Shown here in pieces: positions 14,396 to 21,510 of a DNA stretch of 23,491 bases (position 1 is its first letter; every line of letters starts with the position of its first letter). The translations under genes were made by a program, and so were the position numbers. Location of the stretch: assembly GCA_036389485.1 (NCBI GenBank), contig DASVPR010000054.1, positions 1 through 23,491 on the forward strand, written 5' to 3'. Under the pieces are notes generated by a model that was not told where the DNA came from, made no database searches, and saw only the letters and a program-made list of their open reading frames with translations. The stretch is from CADCVT01 sp036389485. Lineage in GTDB: Bacteria; Actinomycetota; Thermoleophilia; Solirubrobacterales; Solirubrobacteraceae.

Positions 14396-14725
14396 ATGGA
14401 TCGTGTCGATTTCGCGGGTGCGCTCGCGAACCTTGTATGCCGGCTCGGCGACGAGGTCGTCGTCGCCCTGGGAGGAGTTGGCGAGGACTCGCCGCCGTTC
14501 GTCGCCGAGATGAGCGGGACGCTGCGTGCGGTTGAGGACAACTTCGCCGACGACCTCCCGGAGCTGGACCCGACGCAAGCGCCGGTCGTCTTCGGCTTCG
14601 AGGAGCACGACGCGACCTTCGCCCTCGACCCATTGACGTTTCGTGCCGCGTTCGTCCGCGGCGATCACCTGGAGCTCACCCTCGGCTCGATCGCCATCGA
14701 GGTGCGCGTGCCGACGGACGACTGA
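14396..14725 (+). CDS. Small acidic protein of unknown function
   Basis: A 109-residue, strongly acidic, soluble protein (VDFAGALANLVCRLGDEVVVALGGVGEDSPPFVAEMSGTL, then VVFGFEEHDATFALDP and a final LELTLGSIAIEVRVPTDD). It appears to be a small mostly-beta fold, possibly a partner or immunity-type protein, but no family is recognised. The ATG at 14396 follows TAGATC by 5 nt and no ribosome binding site, so it may be leaderless. It diverges from the LamG gene. The long frame running upstream of it is a shadow of that gene. Confidence 0.65.
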   Translation: MDRVDFAGALANLVCRLGDEVVVALGGVGEDSPPFVAEMSGTLRAVEDNFADDLPELDPTQAPVVFGFEEHDATFALDPLTFRAAFVRGDHLELTLGSIAIEVRVPTDD

Positions 14726-14921
14726 GGGCCGGCCGCCGTTCGACCGGGTTCTGCTCCGCAGAACCTAATCGAGCATCAGCGGAGCCGGACGACCGTGTCA
14801 ACTCCCGCCGCGGAGCGGCCGCCGAAGGCGGGTCCGAAGGACCGGGGCTTGACACGGGCGGGAGGCGGAGCTACCCAGATGCAGCGCACGCCGCAGCACG
14901 GTTCGAGCCGCGCGGCAGGGG

Positions 14922-15299
14922 CTAGCTCATCGCGGCCTGCTCGAGTGCTGGGTCGGACACGTCGACCTTGTAGTCGATGCCGTCGAGCTCGCGAAGGGCG
15001 ATCACGAGCTGGTGCGCGTGGTCGAGGAGGCATCGGTCGCGCGCGTGAGTGACCGGGACCTCGTCGCGCTCGACTTGACGCGCACGGTTCGAAGCCTCGG
15101 GGCGCGGCGCGAGGACGAGGTCCACGGCGACGGTCCCGACGTCGTCGGCGCCGACGTAGGTGGTCGAGATCGTGACGCCTCGCTCCGGCAGCGCCGTCGC
15201 GAGCACGACGGTGTTGGGACCTGCCGTGCGGATCGTCGTCTCGCTGCCGATCACCTCTTGGCCGCGGCGGAGCGTCACCGGATGAAGGCGCGTAGCCAC
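14922..15299 (-). CDS. Small protein of unknown function
   Basis: A 125-residue soluble protein with a GTG start. The N-terminal half is beta-like (RLHPVTLRRGQEVIGSETTIRTAGPNTVVLATALPERGVTISTTYVG), and the C-terminal half is a charged helix around LDHAHQLVIALRELDGIDYKVDVSDPALEQA. No domain is recognised. The GTG lies exactly 6 nt after a TACCGT -10 box (15311-15306), so it is probably leaderless. It lies 32 bp downstream of the next minus-strand gene and may share its transcript. Confidence 0.65.
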   Translation of the reverse strand: MATRLHPVTLRRGQEVIGSETTIRTAGPNTVVLATALPERGVTISTTYVGADDVGTVAVDLVLAPRPEASNRARQVERDEVPVTHARDRCLLDHAHQLVIALRELDGIDYKVDVSDPALEQAAMS

Positions 15300-15305
15300 C
15301 CGCCG

Positions 15306-15311
15306 ACGGTA
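15306..15311 (-). promoter_or_regulatory. -10 box (TACCGT) for leaderless gene at 15299
   Basis: TACCGT on the minus strand ends 6 nt before the GTG at 15299, as at the other leaderless starts in this window. No convincing -35 box is visible. Confidence 0.45.
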
Positions 15312-15331
15312 GCGCCGGCGGGTGACGCGAC

Positions 15332-15619
15332 TCACGCCTCGGCGGCTTCTGGCGTCGTGCGCGCGATGAATTCGAACTCGCCGTTGACGAGCGGCACCTC
15401 GTGCGGCCGGCGCGCTGCCCAGTCGCAACATTGCTGCAGCGAGAGGCGCCCAGCTCGCATGGCGCTCACGCGCTCAGCTCGGGTCATCGCCCAGAGCTGT
15501 CGCCGCTGCTCGTCGCGGGTCGGATCGCGCCGGAGGCACGACGCGCCCGTGGCGGTCGCGTGGTCGAGGAGGTCGGAGCTCTCGCGACCCGAGAGCTTCG
15601 GGTGGTGGTGGTCGGTCAT
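15332..15619 (-). CDS. Small conserved-looking protein of unknown function
   Basis: A 95-residue soluble protein: MTDHHHPKLSGRES at the N-terminus, a helical middle (DEQRRQLWAMTRAERVSAMRAGRLSLQQCCDWAARRPHEVP) and an ending LVNGEFEFIARTTPEAAEA. The ERVxAMRxGxLxLxQCCxWAxRxPxEVPLVNGEFEFI block looks like one conserved unit, and I recall similar small proteins near integrative elements in Solirubrobacterales, though no name can be given. The ATG at 15619 begins the protein-like part; upstream in the same frame there is only Arg/Pro-rich shadow sequence. No clear ribosome binding site. Confidence 0.7.
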   Translation of the reverse strand: MTDHHHPKLSGRESSDLLDHATATGASCLRRDPTRDEQRRQLWAMTRAERVSAMRAGRLSLQQCCDWAARRPHEVPLVNGEFEFIARTTPEAAEA

Positions 15620-15891
15620 GGCGGGAACGGCGCCGCGGACCGGAGGCGGAGGACAAGGGCAGTCCGTCAGGACCGGCGCACCGCGGCGACCGGCCGCGCG
15701 CGCGAAGCGCCAGCGCCGGGCGCCCGCGTGCGCCGCCCGCTCGGGCAGCATCGGGCGAAGCCCATGCGGGCCGGGCGGGTGCCCTTGCCGGAGCCGGAGG
15801 GCTGCGGCACAGTGACGCCATGACCGAGCGCCGCCACCCGGCAGATGGCGACGCACGGTGCACCTGTCTCGTCGCGGCGGGACAACGAGGC

Positions 15892-16137
15892 TCAGCGCAG
15901 ACGCGCGTTGGCGGCGGGCGCAAACAGCTCCGCGATTGGCACATCGAGGGCGTCGGCGAGCCGCGCGATGTTCGCGAGGCTTGGGTTGCGCTCACCCCGT
16001 TCGATGCCACCGACATACGAGCGGTGCAGCCCGCTCGCGGCAGCGAGACCGGCCTGCGAGAGCCCGCGTTCGGTCCGGACACGACGCACCTGGGCCCCGA
16101 ACGCGGCGTTGGCCGACAAACGCTGCTCCGTCACCAC
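15892..16137 (-). CDS. XRE-family HTH regulator
   Basis: An 81-residue protein that is nearly all Cro/CI-type HTH: FGAQVRRVRTERGLSQAGLAAASGLHRSYVGGIERGERNPSLANIARLADALDVPIAELF. Residues about 24-43 are the HTH, and the turn SGLHRSYVGGIERG is diagnostic. A single-domain XRE protein usually dimerises on a short palindrome and represses its own or neighbouring promoters. It may be the element's maintenance repressor. It starts with GTG at 16137 (or 16134). The upstream 16160-16193 is AT-rich (CATTCATAGTGTGTAGACCT on the minus strand) and probably holds its promoter. Confidence 0.85.
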   Translation of the reverse strand: MVTEQRLSANAAFGAQVRRVRTERGLSQAGLAAASGLHRSYVGGIERGERNPSLANIARLADALDVPIAELFAPAANARLR

Positions 16138-16373
16138 CGCACGTTCCCGAGCGACGGTACCTAAGGTCTACACACTATGAATGGCATTACTAGTGCGAGC
16201 TCTCCGCACCCGCAGGCGGCGTTTTCGCGCGCCGGCCGCGGGACGTGCGGCGCGCATCGTGCGGGCCTATCTCGTTCCGGATCTGGCGGACGCGCTGTCC
16301 CGCAACAGCCGGGCGGGACCACGCGCCTCGGGCAGCCGCGCAGCCAGGACGCACCGATGCGCGCGCTCCCTCG

Positions 16374-17171
16374 TCAGACGAACCGCGGCTCGTCTCCGCA
16401 CCGCTGTCGTTGGTCAAGAAGACCGTTCAGTTCGCGCACGATCGTCGCAATCCGGTCCCAGTCGACTGCGCCGCGCGGCAGCTGGTCATCCAGCGCCTCG
16501 AGCAACTCGTACATCCGATCCCGATCCGCCGTCGAATCCTCGAGGGGCGGTTTCTCATCTTGCAGCCCCGGCGCCCGCACGAAATGCAGCATGACGACCT
16601 CGGTCCTCAACTCGTCCGGCCGCTCAACTCCGTCCGGCCTTCGGGCATCCGACTCCGCTTGGAGGAGCGTCGTCTGGTCGAGCGCCTCGTTCAGCAGCGT
16701 CGCGACCTTCTCGTACGCGACCTCGTCGAGCGAGGTCGCGACCCACGAGAGGTGCGAATCGACCCGGTCGAAGCCTCCGCTCTGCACGGCCGAGCGCACA
16801 TGGCCGGCTATTCGCGCGAGGTTGGCGGACGTGAGCGTCCTCCGCAGCCGAACCGGCAGCTGCGCCCACTCCTCGTCGCGGAAGAAGTACCTCGAGGTCG
16901 TCCGGAACGTCGTTGCGCCTCGCTCTCCCCGGAGCCGCTCCACCGCGTCCGCATCTTCCAAGACGCGCAGATGACGCCGCACGGTCGCCGCAGACCGCTC
17001 CACGGCTTGCGCGAGATACTGGACCGACGACTCGCCGTCGACGGTGAGGATCTCGATGATGTGGCCTCGCAGCGGATGCGCGACCGCGTGCAGTAGGCGC
17101 TTCGACCATGCCTCGACGACGACGGCCGCGGGGATCACGTCTTCGCTGGCCGGCGAGTACGTCCGGGGCAT
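16374..17171 (-). CDS. ArsR-like winged-helix transcriptional regulator
   Basis: A 265-residue protein. The N-terminal winged helix starts at about 24 (SKRLLHAVAHPLRGHIIEILTVDGESSVQYLAQAVERSAATVRRHLRVLEDADAVERLRGERGATTFRTTSRYFF). The ATVRRHLRVLEDA recognition helix is typical of ArsR/HTH_20 proteins. The C-terminal half is helical and carries SHLSWVATSLDE, a motif seen in a broad actinobacterial group of such regulators. The ATG at 17171 begins 8 nt after TACGCT, within the palindrome at 17180-17191, which suggests self-regulation. The gene diverges from the small ORF at 17294. Effector unknown. Confidence 0.8.
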   Translation of the reverse strand: MPRTYSPASEDVIPAAVVVEAWSKRLLHAVAHPLRGHIIEILTVDGESSVQYLAQAVERSAATVRRHLRVLEDADAVERLRGERGATTFRTTSRYFFRDEEWAQLPVRLRRTLTSANLARIAGHVRSAVQSGGFDRVDSHLSWVATSLDEVAYEKVATLLNEALDQTTLLQAESDARRPDGVERPDELRTEVVMLHFVRAPGLQDEKPPLEDSTADRDRMYELLEALDDQLPRGAVDWDRIATIVRELNGLLDQRQRCGDEPRFV

Positions 17172-17179
17172 CGCCGCCG

Positions 17180-17191
17180 AGCGTAAACGCT
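17180..17191. promoter_or_regulatory. Operator-like palindrome AGCGTAAACGCT
   Basis: AGCGT and ACGCT flank AA, forming a 5-2-5 inverted repeat that covers the putative -10 box of the divergent regulator at 17171. It could be the regulator's own binding site. Confidence 0.4.
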
Positions 17192-17293
17192 TCGTCCGCG
17201 TTCGTCCACAACTCGAAGAGCACGCAGTGCGCGGGTGAAACGGTCCGCGCTGATGCGCGGTCATGGAGGTGGCGATCCGAGAGGAGGTGAGAC

Positions 17294-17356
17294 ATGAAGA
17301 TCAAGCCGAGCAGCTGCCGGCTCGCTCCCGCCGCGTCCACGCACAAGGGAGCCTGA
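17294..17356 (+). CDS. 20-residue ORF with strong ribosome binding site
   Basis: Twenty codons (starting MKIKPSSCRLAPAA) lie behind a strong ribosome binding site GAGGAGGTGAG (17281-17291) ending 2 nt before the ATG, and are followed by a palindrome CGCACCGGTGCG (17361-17372) and a terminator hairpin. It diverges from the ArsR-like regulator with about 120 bp between starts. That looks like a short gene or a leader peptide. No homology is claimed, and it could be the broken start of a longer gene. Confidence 0.45.
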   Translation: MKIKPSSCRLAPAASTHKGA

Positions 17357-17360
17357 GCGA

Positions 17361-17401
17361 CGCACCGGTGCGACCGCCCGCGCGGGGCTCCGCGCGGGCG
17401 G
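17361..17401 (+). terminator. Palindrome plus 12-bp hairpin after the small ORF
   Basis: CGCACCGGTGCG (17361-17372) is followed by CCGCCCGCGCGG / CCGCGCGGGCGG (17374-17385 and 17390-17401), a perfect 12-bp stem with loop GGCT. Such a GC-rich stem shortly after a stop is a likely terminator, although no U-tract follows. Confidence 0.55.
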
Positions 17402-17642
17402 GCACCACCGGGGCGTGGCGCCCTAGCCGACCGCGCAGCGAGTCCGCGACACCCCGGTTCGGCGCAGCAGCGCATCGGTCTATCGACGCCGTCCGGAGCC
17501 CGGCACTCCTCGCCCCTCCATCCGCTGGAGCCGTGGGCGGTATACCGGCGCGCCGTCAGCCTCCGGCACCGGTTGCGGATCGCGTCGCACGAGCGGAAGG
17601 CGCCGGCGCGTCGGCCGCGCGGCGCGGCCGGCCCCGGCTGCG
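17402..17642. other. Gap with no supported gene
   Basis: Both strands have Arg/Pro-rich frames of the type produced by GC-rich sequence, and no start, motif or repeat was recognised. The frames continuing through it belong to shadows of the genes on either side. Confidence 0.35.
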
Positions 17643-17745
17643 CTAGCGGCGAAGTTCCGCGGCGCGCTCTGCTGATCGTGCGGCGAAGACGAAGTCGCCG
17701 AGGCGGTGCACGAGCCCGGCGGCGTACAACCGGGATCCTGGCTCG
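17643..17745 (-). pseudogene. Decayed third copy of the small winged-helix protein
   Basis: One minus-strand frame reads RLYAAGLVHRLGDFVFAARSAERAAELRR and stops at 17643. It matches RLHAAGLAHRLSDFVFATRAA of the intact copy at 18543-18779 in sequence, strand and end point, with the nucleotide stretch GGCGAAGACGAAGTCGC shared exactly. Upstream, the frame meets a stop near 17782, and no start or HTH first half remains. Confidence 0.7.
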
Positions 17746-17899
17746 GACGCGGCGGCCGAGCGCCAGCACCACCTGCCGCAGCCCCTTCAGCGCGGCGCGG
17801 TCCACGGCCACGTGGCCGCGCGGCGCGCCTCGCGCGCGTTCCCTCTCTAAGTAAGAACAGCGGGAGCGTCGGCGTTCCAGGGAGGGTAGGTCGCGTGAT

Positions 17900-18463
17900 A
17901 TGCCGTCCCTCCGGGCGTCCGACGATGACCGCCGGCGAACGATCGAGGCGCTGCGCGAACACCATCTGGCGGGCCGGCTCGACATCGACGAGTTCGAGGA
18001 GCGCGTCGCCCACGCCGAGCAGGCCGAGACGCAGACGGGCCTCGCCGTCCTGCTCGAGGACCTGGAGCCAGGCGAGGTGGTCCCAGCCGGCACTGAGGTC
18101 TCGCTCGGCGTCCCGCGGATGCCGGGAAACCGCGAGTTCACCGAGCGCAAGGTGCTCGACGAGCGCGTGCTCGATGTCAACGAGCGGATCCTCGACGTCG
18201 TCGCGCCCCAGCTCGAGAAGGCTGGCTACACGATCGCCGAGCAACACCCGGGCGCCTATGTCTTCGTCAACCGCTACCGGCCGGCCTGGGCCTGGTGGGT
18301 GGCCGTGCTGACGTTCCCGATCGGCCTCCTCGCGCTGCTGCAGTGGTACGAGGACCGGATCACGATCCGCACCCGCCCACTGCCCGACGGCCGGACTTTC
18401 CTCCTCGCCCACGGCCGCGCGCCGCGCGCGATCCGGCGCGCGTTCGCGGAGATCGACCGGTAG
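17900..18463 (+). CDS. DUF1707 domain membrane protein
   Basis: A 187-residue protein with an N-terminal DUF1707 (SHOCT-like) domain: RASDDDRRRTIEALREHHLAGRLDIDEFEERVAHAEQAETQTGLAVLLEDL (5-55). A middle region of about 70 residues follows (MPGNREFTERKVLDERVLDVNERILDVVAPQLEKAGYTI), then one hydrophobic segment (WAWWVAVLTFPIGLLALLQW, about 131-150) and a short basic tail. DUF1707 proteins of actinobacteria are usually small membrane-associated proteins of unknown activity. The ATG at 17900 has a GGAGGGTAGG stretch about 10 nt upstream. It stands apart from the neighbouring minus-strand genes. Confidence 0.85.
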   Translation: MPSLRASDDDRRRTIEALREHHLAGRLDIDEFEERVAHAEQAETQTGLAVLLEDLEPGEVVPAGTEVSLGVPRMPGNREFTERKVLDERVLDVNERILDVVAPQLEKAGYTIAEQHPGAYVFVNRYRPAWAWWVAVLTFPIGLLALLQWYEDRITIRTRPLPDGRTFLLAHGRAPRAIRRAFAEIDR

Positions 18464-18542
18464 TCCGGAGACGTGTCGCCGCCTGGCGATCAGGCGCGGC
18501 TCGGTTCGGCAGGCAGCTGCCGACCCACCCGCCGGGCCACTC

Positions 18543-18779
18543 CTAGCGCTGGAGCTGCACGGCGTGGGCTGCGGCTCGCGTGGCGAAGACGAAGTCGCTG
18601 AGGCGGTGCGCGAGGCCGGCGGCGTGGAGCCGTGCGATCGCGTCGACGGCGGTGATGCGATCGCCGAGCTCGCGTGCGATCTCGTCGATCGACCACAGCG
18701 CGGGCTCGGTGGTGAGCAGCTCGAGGACGCTGGCGTCGGCGGCCGCCTCGGCCTCGGCAGGGCTAGGCTCGTCGTGCAT
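18543..18779 (-). CDS. Small winged-helix-like protein, copy 2
   Basis: A 78-residue protein: after an acidic N-terminus (MHDEPSPAEAEAAADASV) comes LELLTTEPALWSIDEIARELGDRITAVDAIARLHAAGLAHRLSDFVFATRAAAHAVQL. The order helix, helix-turn-helix, beta-hairpin matches small winged-helix proteins. It is a paralogue of copy 1 at 4092-4349. AGGAGGT lies 7 nt upstream of the ATG at 18779, and a hairpin leader at 18803-18833 matches that of copy 1. It probably binds DNA as an element regulator, which is inferred. Confidence 0.75.
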   Translation of the reverse strand: MHDEPSPAEAEAAADASVLELLTTEPALWSIDEIARELGDRITAVDAIARLHAAGLAHRLSDFVFATRAAAHAVQLQR

Positions 18780-18802
18780 GGGAGCTAGTACCTCCTGTGC
18801 CA

Positions 18803-18833
18803 GGCCCCCGGCTGTTACCGCAGCGCGGGGGCC
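18803..18833 (-). promoter_or_regulatory. Conserved hairpin leader of copy 2
   Basis: GGCCCCCG and CGGGGGCC form a perfect 8-bp stem with a 15-nt loop, ending 23 nt before the ATG at 18779. The minus-strand sequence AATCG, stem, then CCTGGCAC aligns with the leader of copy 1 at 4035-4075. Confidence 0.55.
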
Positions 18834-19020
18834 GATTAATGTTCGGACGGCGACGCAGGGAGGCATGTGGCGCGGCGTTCCTGGCGCCACTCTGGGGCGG
18901 ACTGCGGTCGCTTTGGTCAGTATGCATGGAGCATCGGACGGCGTGCGCCGGTTCGCCGCCGCCGAACTCGTCGCCGTGGGGGATCCGTTTGCTAAGCGGT
19001 CGCGGTCAGGTGCTGCCTTC

Positions 19021-19410
19021 TCAGCCTTGACGCCCGCTACTGAACAGCCAGCCAATGGCGATCCCCGCGAGACCGCTCACGGGGGCCGCAATCTCGGCTA
19101 CACCCTGAATCCCCTCTTCGCTGATGATGCCGATTACGATCACCGCGAAGAGAATGGCTAGGAGCGCCATGGCGAGGAGCGCGCGGTAGCGATCCATCTG
19201 CTGTTCGTGCTCTACCTCGTACGGCGGGGCCGCTGACCGCTCATAGTCCGCGAGGAGAAAGCGTGCCTCACTCAGGACAGACGCTCGCTCATCGGCGCCT
19301 TGAGCGTCGGCCTCGCGCGCCATCTCGAGCAGCTGTGCGCGGAGTTCCTTTGCGCGACGCTCGCTGCGCACCCGATCGGTCCTGCCACTCTCCGGCTCAG
19401 GGGCTTGCAT
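19021..19410 (-). CDS. Small membrane protein of unknown function
   Basis: A 129-residue protein with a charged helical N-terminus (about 8-65, RVRSERRAKELRAQLLEMAREADAQG ... ERASVLSEARFLLADYE) and two C-terminal hydrophobic helices (YRALLAMALLAILFAVIVIGI, about 74-95, and VAEIAAPVSGLAGIAIGWLF, about 103-122). It is likely inserted in the inner membrane with the coiled N-terminus in the cytoplasm. The ATG lies 6 nt after TAGGAT, so the gene is probably leaderless. It diverges from the membrane protein at 19508. No family is recognised. Confidence 0.75.
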   Translation of the reverse strand: MQAPEPESGRTDRVRSERRAKELRAQLLEMAREADAQGADERASVLSEARFLLADYERSAAPPYEVEHEQQMDRYRALLAMALLAILFAVIVIGIISEEGIQGVAEIAAPVSGLAGIAIGWLFSSGRQG

Positions 19411-19416
19411 TCGCCG

Positions 19417-19422
19417 ATCCTA
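19417..19422 (-). promoter_or_regulatory. -10 box (TAGGAT) for leaderless gene at 19410
   Basis: TAGGAT on the minus strand ends 6 nt before the ATG at 19410. No ribosome binding site is present. The -35 region is weak. Confidence 0.5.
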
Positions 19423-19495
19423 GGGCGCAGAAAGAGCGTCCGTCCGAGAGGCAGCTGACCCGCGACGGGGATGTCTGCCGTGTCGAGTGGCTCAC

Positions 19496-19501
19496 TAGGC
19501 T
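19496..19501 (+). promoter_or_regulatory. -10 box (TAGGCT) for leaderless gene at 19508
   Basis: TAGGCT ends 6 nt before the GTG at 19508, mirroring the promoter of the divergent gene at 19410. No ribosome binding site is present. Confidence 0.5.
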
Positions 19502-19507
19502 CGCGGC

Positions 19508-20185
19508 GTGACCACGGCCGAGATCTCGTTGAGCGTCGACCCAGTGGCAGCAGCGATCGGTGCTGCCGCGATCGTGGTGGCGCTGATCATCTGGTGGCGG
19601 TCGACGAACTACCCGAAGCTGCTCGCCGCCTCGTCGTCACGGGCCCTCTTCAGCGTGGACGCGGCCGCTGCCGATCGCATCACGGTCCTGCTTGACGGTG
19701 AACCGGTCGACGACGTTGACCTAGTCGAGATCGACATCGCGAATAACGGCAGAGCGCCGATCCGTGCGGCAGATTTCGAGGCACCACTCCGACTGTCGTT
19801 CGATTCGAGGGGCGAGGTCTTGAGCGTTGAGACCGTCCGCGCGTACCCTCCCGGCTTGAAGCCAGAGGTCCAGATATCGCAAGCCGCAGTCGAGATCGCG
19901 CCCCTGCTCCTCAATCCGGGGGAGGGACTCTCTCTGCTCCTGGTCACGCGCGGCGCTGCTTCACCGCCGATCCTGGAACCGCCGCGAGTGGCGGGTCTCA
20001 CGGAGAAGCGCGTCGTGCGTGAGGAGCTGGGTCCCGCCCGTTCCTCTGGCACGCGCCCGCGTGATGCCGTCCTTTGGGCTAGCGCGATGCTCGTGATCGT
20101 CGCCGGTACTGTCGTGCCCTACTTATGGACGCTCGGTGCCATGTGGCTCGCGACCACGCTGTTTCTCATCCGTCGGCCGAGCTGA
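19508..20185 (+). CDS. Membrane protein with beta-sandwich domain, unknown function
   Basis: A 225-residue protein with a GTG start. One N-terminal TM segment (VAAAIGAAAIVVALIIWW, about 13-30) is followed by a soluble domain (about 40-165) with strand-like segments typical of an immunoglobulin-like fold (VDLVEIDIANNGRAPIRAADFEAPLRLSFDSRG, NPGEGLSLLLVTRG), then two TM helices (VLWASAMLVIVAGTVVPYLW and LGAMWLATTLFLI). The layout echoes that of the protein at 6823-7773, and the shared beta-domain phrase (novel cargo in both) may indicate common origin. It might act as a surface or signalling protein; no family is known to me. Confidence 0.75.
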   Translation: MTTAEISLSVDPVAAAIGAAAIVVALIIWWRSTNYPKLLAASSSRALFSVDAAAADRITVLLDGEPVDDVDLVEIDIANNGRAPIRAADFEAPLRLSFDSRGEVLSVETVRAYPPGLKPEVQISQAAVEIAPLLLNPGEGLSLLLVTRGAASPPILEPPRVAGLTEKRVVREELGPARSSGTRPRDAVLWASAMLVIVAGTVVPYLWTLGAMWLATTLFLIRRPS

Positions 20186-20512
20186 CGGTTTGCACCGCGC
20201 TCACGAGCGGGGGCGTAGACGCGGCCGCGTCTGTCAAGCCGCCGGAGTGGCGGCGGTCGGTGAGTCTGGTTCGTCGGCGCGGTGCGGCCCCCCGGGGCTT
20301 GCTCCTTGAGGCCAATGTCAGCGGCATCACGGCATCTCTGCGGGGGTGCTCCGCTGTCGCTTCGACCCTAAGAAACAGCAGCGCCAAACGTTCGAGGTCG
20401 CGATGCGGGCGGACACTGCGAGGCAGCTAACTGTTCAAGCGCTCGCTGCGAGCCACCTCTAGTCGGGAGACCGAGCTAGACGAACTCGCTTCGAAGACAA
20501 CGCCTCGCGTTG
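20186..20512. other. Gap with a possible 38-codon ORF
   Basis: No convincing gene. A plus-strand GTG at 20346 opens 38 codons (LRCRFDPKKQQRQTFEVAMRAD...) ending at 20462, with protein-like composition but no ribosome binding site. It could be the end of a decayed gene. No repeat or hairpin of note was seen. Confidence 0.3.
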
Positions 20513-21013
20513 CTACCGCGGCGCAAATGCCTCCAGCACCGCGGCGCACGCGAGCAGACAGCCAGCCACGAGTCCTGGGTAGAGCACGGGCCGCAACTCA
20601 TGCCGTCGATCTCGACCGGCGTAGGCCGCCAAGCTCACTGCGAGCGCCATCCACTCCAGCGGCAGGTGCACCAGCCGGCGGACCGCAGCGCCACCGTAAG
20701 CACCGAGCGCTGCACCCACGACGACGGCGTTGATCGCGACCGTGGTCACCGCGATGGCTCGAAGCACGGGCTGCATCCGGCCACTTCGCGAGTGAGCCCA
20801 TGCTCCGAGGAGGAGCGCGACGACGATGCGCGAGTTCGTGACGAAGTACGTCGCGGCTTCGTTCCAGCCGGCCGGGGATGAGGTGTGCAACTGGAACCGA
20901 AAGGCATCGCGGGTCGCTGCTGCCGCACCAGGCACAGCCGCGACAGCGCCGGCTGCGCTCAGCGTGATCGCCCAGATGAGCATCGAGGCTCGGACGACGT
21001 CGCGAACGGTCAT
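20513..21013 (-). CDS. Multi-pass membrane protein of the transfer-like operon
   Basis: A 166-residue protein with about five hydrophobic segments: VRASMLIWAITLSAAGAVAAVPGA, FVTNSRIVVALLLGAWAH, IAVTTVAINAVVVGAALGAYG, LPLEWMALAVSLAAYAG and VLYPGLVAGCLLACAAVLEAF. The spacing resembles SpoIIM-like or small integral membrane proteins of conjugation loci, but I cannot assign a family. Its ATG overlaps the stop of the upstream gene (ATGA), so it is translationally coupled and is the last gene of the four-gene operon. A role in the transfer channel or its assembly is inferred from position only. Confidence 0.75.
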   Translation of the reverse strand: MTVRDVVRASMLIWAITLSAAGAVAAVPGAAAATRDAFRFQLHTSSPAGWNEAATYFVTNSRIVVALLLGAWAHSRSGRMQPVLRAIAVTTVAINAVVVGAALGAYGGAAVRRLVHLPLEWMALAVSLAAYAGRDRRHELRPVLYPGLVAGCLLACAAVLEAFAPR

Positions 21014-21510
21014 CCCAGCGCTGCGGCGAGCAGCGCGGCGTCGAGAGCCTTCGAGGACGCCGCTCGGTCGGTCGCCGGATCGCCGACCGCTATGAGGGGC
21101 ACCGCCGGCGGAAGTGCTGCCGCGAGCAGGCGCACGTGATGGACCTCGTCGGGCGCCGTCGTCACGGCGGCGAGCCACCGCGCGCTGCGGCGCGTGGTGT
21201 GCCGCGTCACTGCTTCGGCCACCTCGTTTCGGTCGACGTCCCCGCGAAGCGTGCAGACGACGACCGCGGCGATCGCGAGAACGGCGTCGAGGTCTTCGTC
21301 CAGCGGGCCGAGGTCCGCCACGACGACCCGGCGTCGCTGGAGCGCTGGATCCAACGCCGCGTGTGCCTCTGCGCCGCGGGCGCGCGTGAGCAAGACTGCG
21401 CCCGGGGAGCGACGTCGTGTCAGCTCCCCCGCGATCAGGCGCGACACGTACGCGGTATCCGCCGCGGCGCCGACGCCGCAGACAGCGATGAGCGCGCCGC
21501 GCGTCGTCAC
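21010..21510 (-). CDS. MinD/ParA-like protein with degenerate P-loop
   Basis: A 166-residue protein with an N-terminal strand-loop-helix that looks like a Walker A region (LIAVCGVGAAADTAYVSRLIAGEL) but lacks the GKT/GKS lysine, and a later RRRVVVADLGPLDEDLDAVLAIAAVVVCTLRGD resembling the Walker B/switch segment of MinD-type ATPases. Nucleotide binding is therefore doubtful. It starts with GTG, overlapping the upstream lipoprotein stop (GTGA), and its stop overlaps the next start (ATGA). It belongs to the coupled operon with the lytic transglycosylase. It could be a structural or regulatory partner of a transfer ATPase; this is inference. Confidence 0.65.
   Translation of the reverse strand: MTTRGALIAVCGVGAAADTAYVSRLIAGELTRRRSPGAVLLTRARGAEAHAALDPALQRRRVVVADLGPLDEDLDAVLAIAAVVVCTLRGDVDRNEVAEAVTRHTTRRSARWLAAVTTAPDEVHHVRLLAAALPPAVPLIAVGDPATDRAASSKALDAALLAAALG

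Noticed and set aside
14922..15619. Reading these as one split gene with the LamG neighbourhood.
   Set aside because: Two separate small ORFs have their own starts and protein-like composition; nothing joins them.
16624..18180. A long minus-strand frame of over 500 codons.
   Set aside because: Arg/Pro/Ser-rich in the manner of GC-rich shadow; it is antisense to the DUF1707 gene and out of frame with the ArsR-like gene.
20346..20462. A real 38-codon gene.
   Set aside because: No ribosome binding site, no conserved motif and no neighbour coupling; kept only as a note on the gap.
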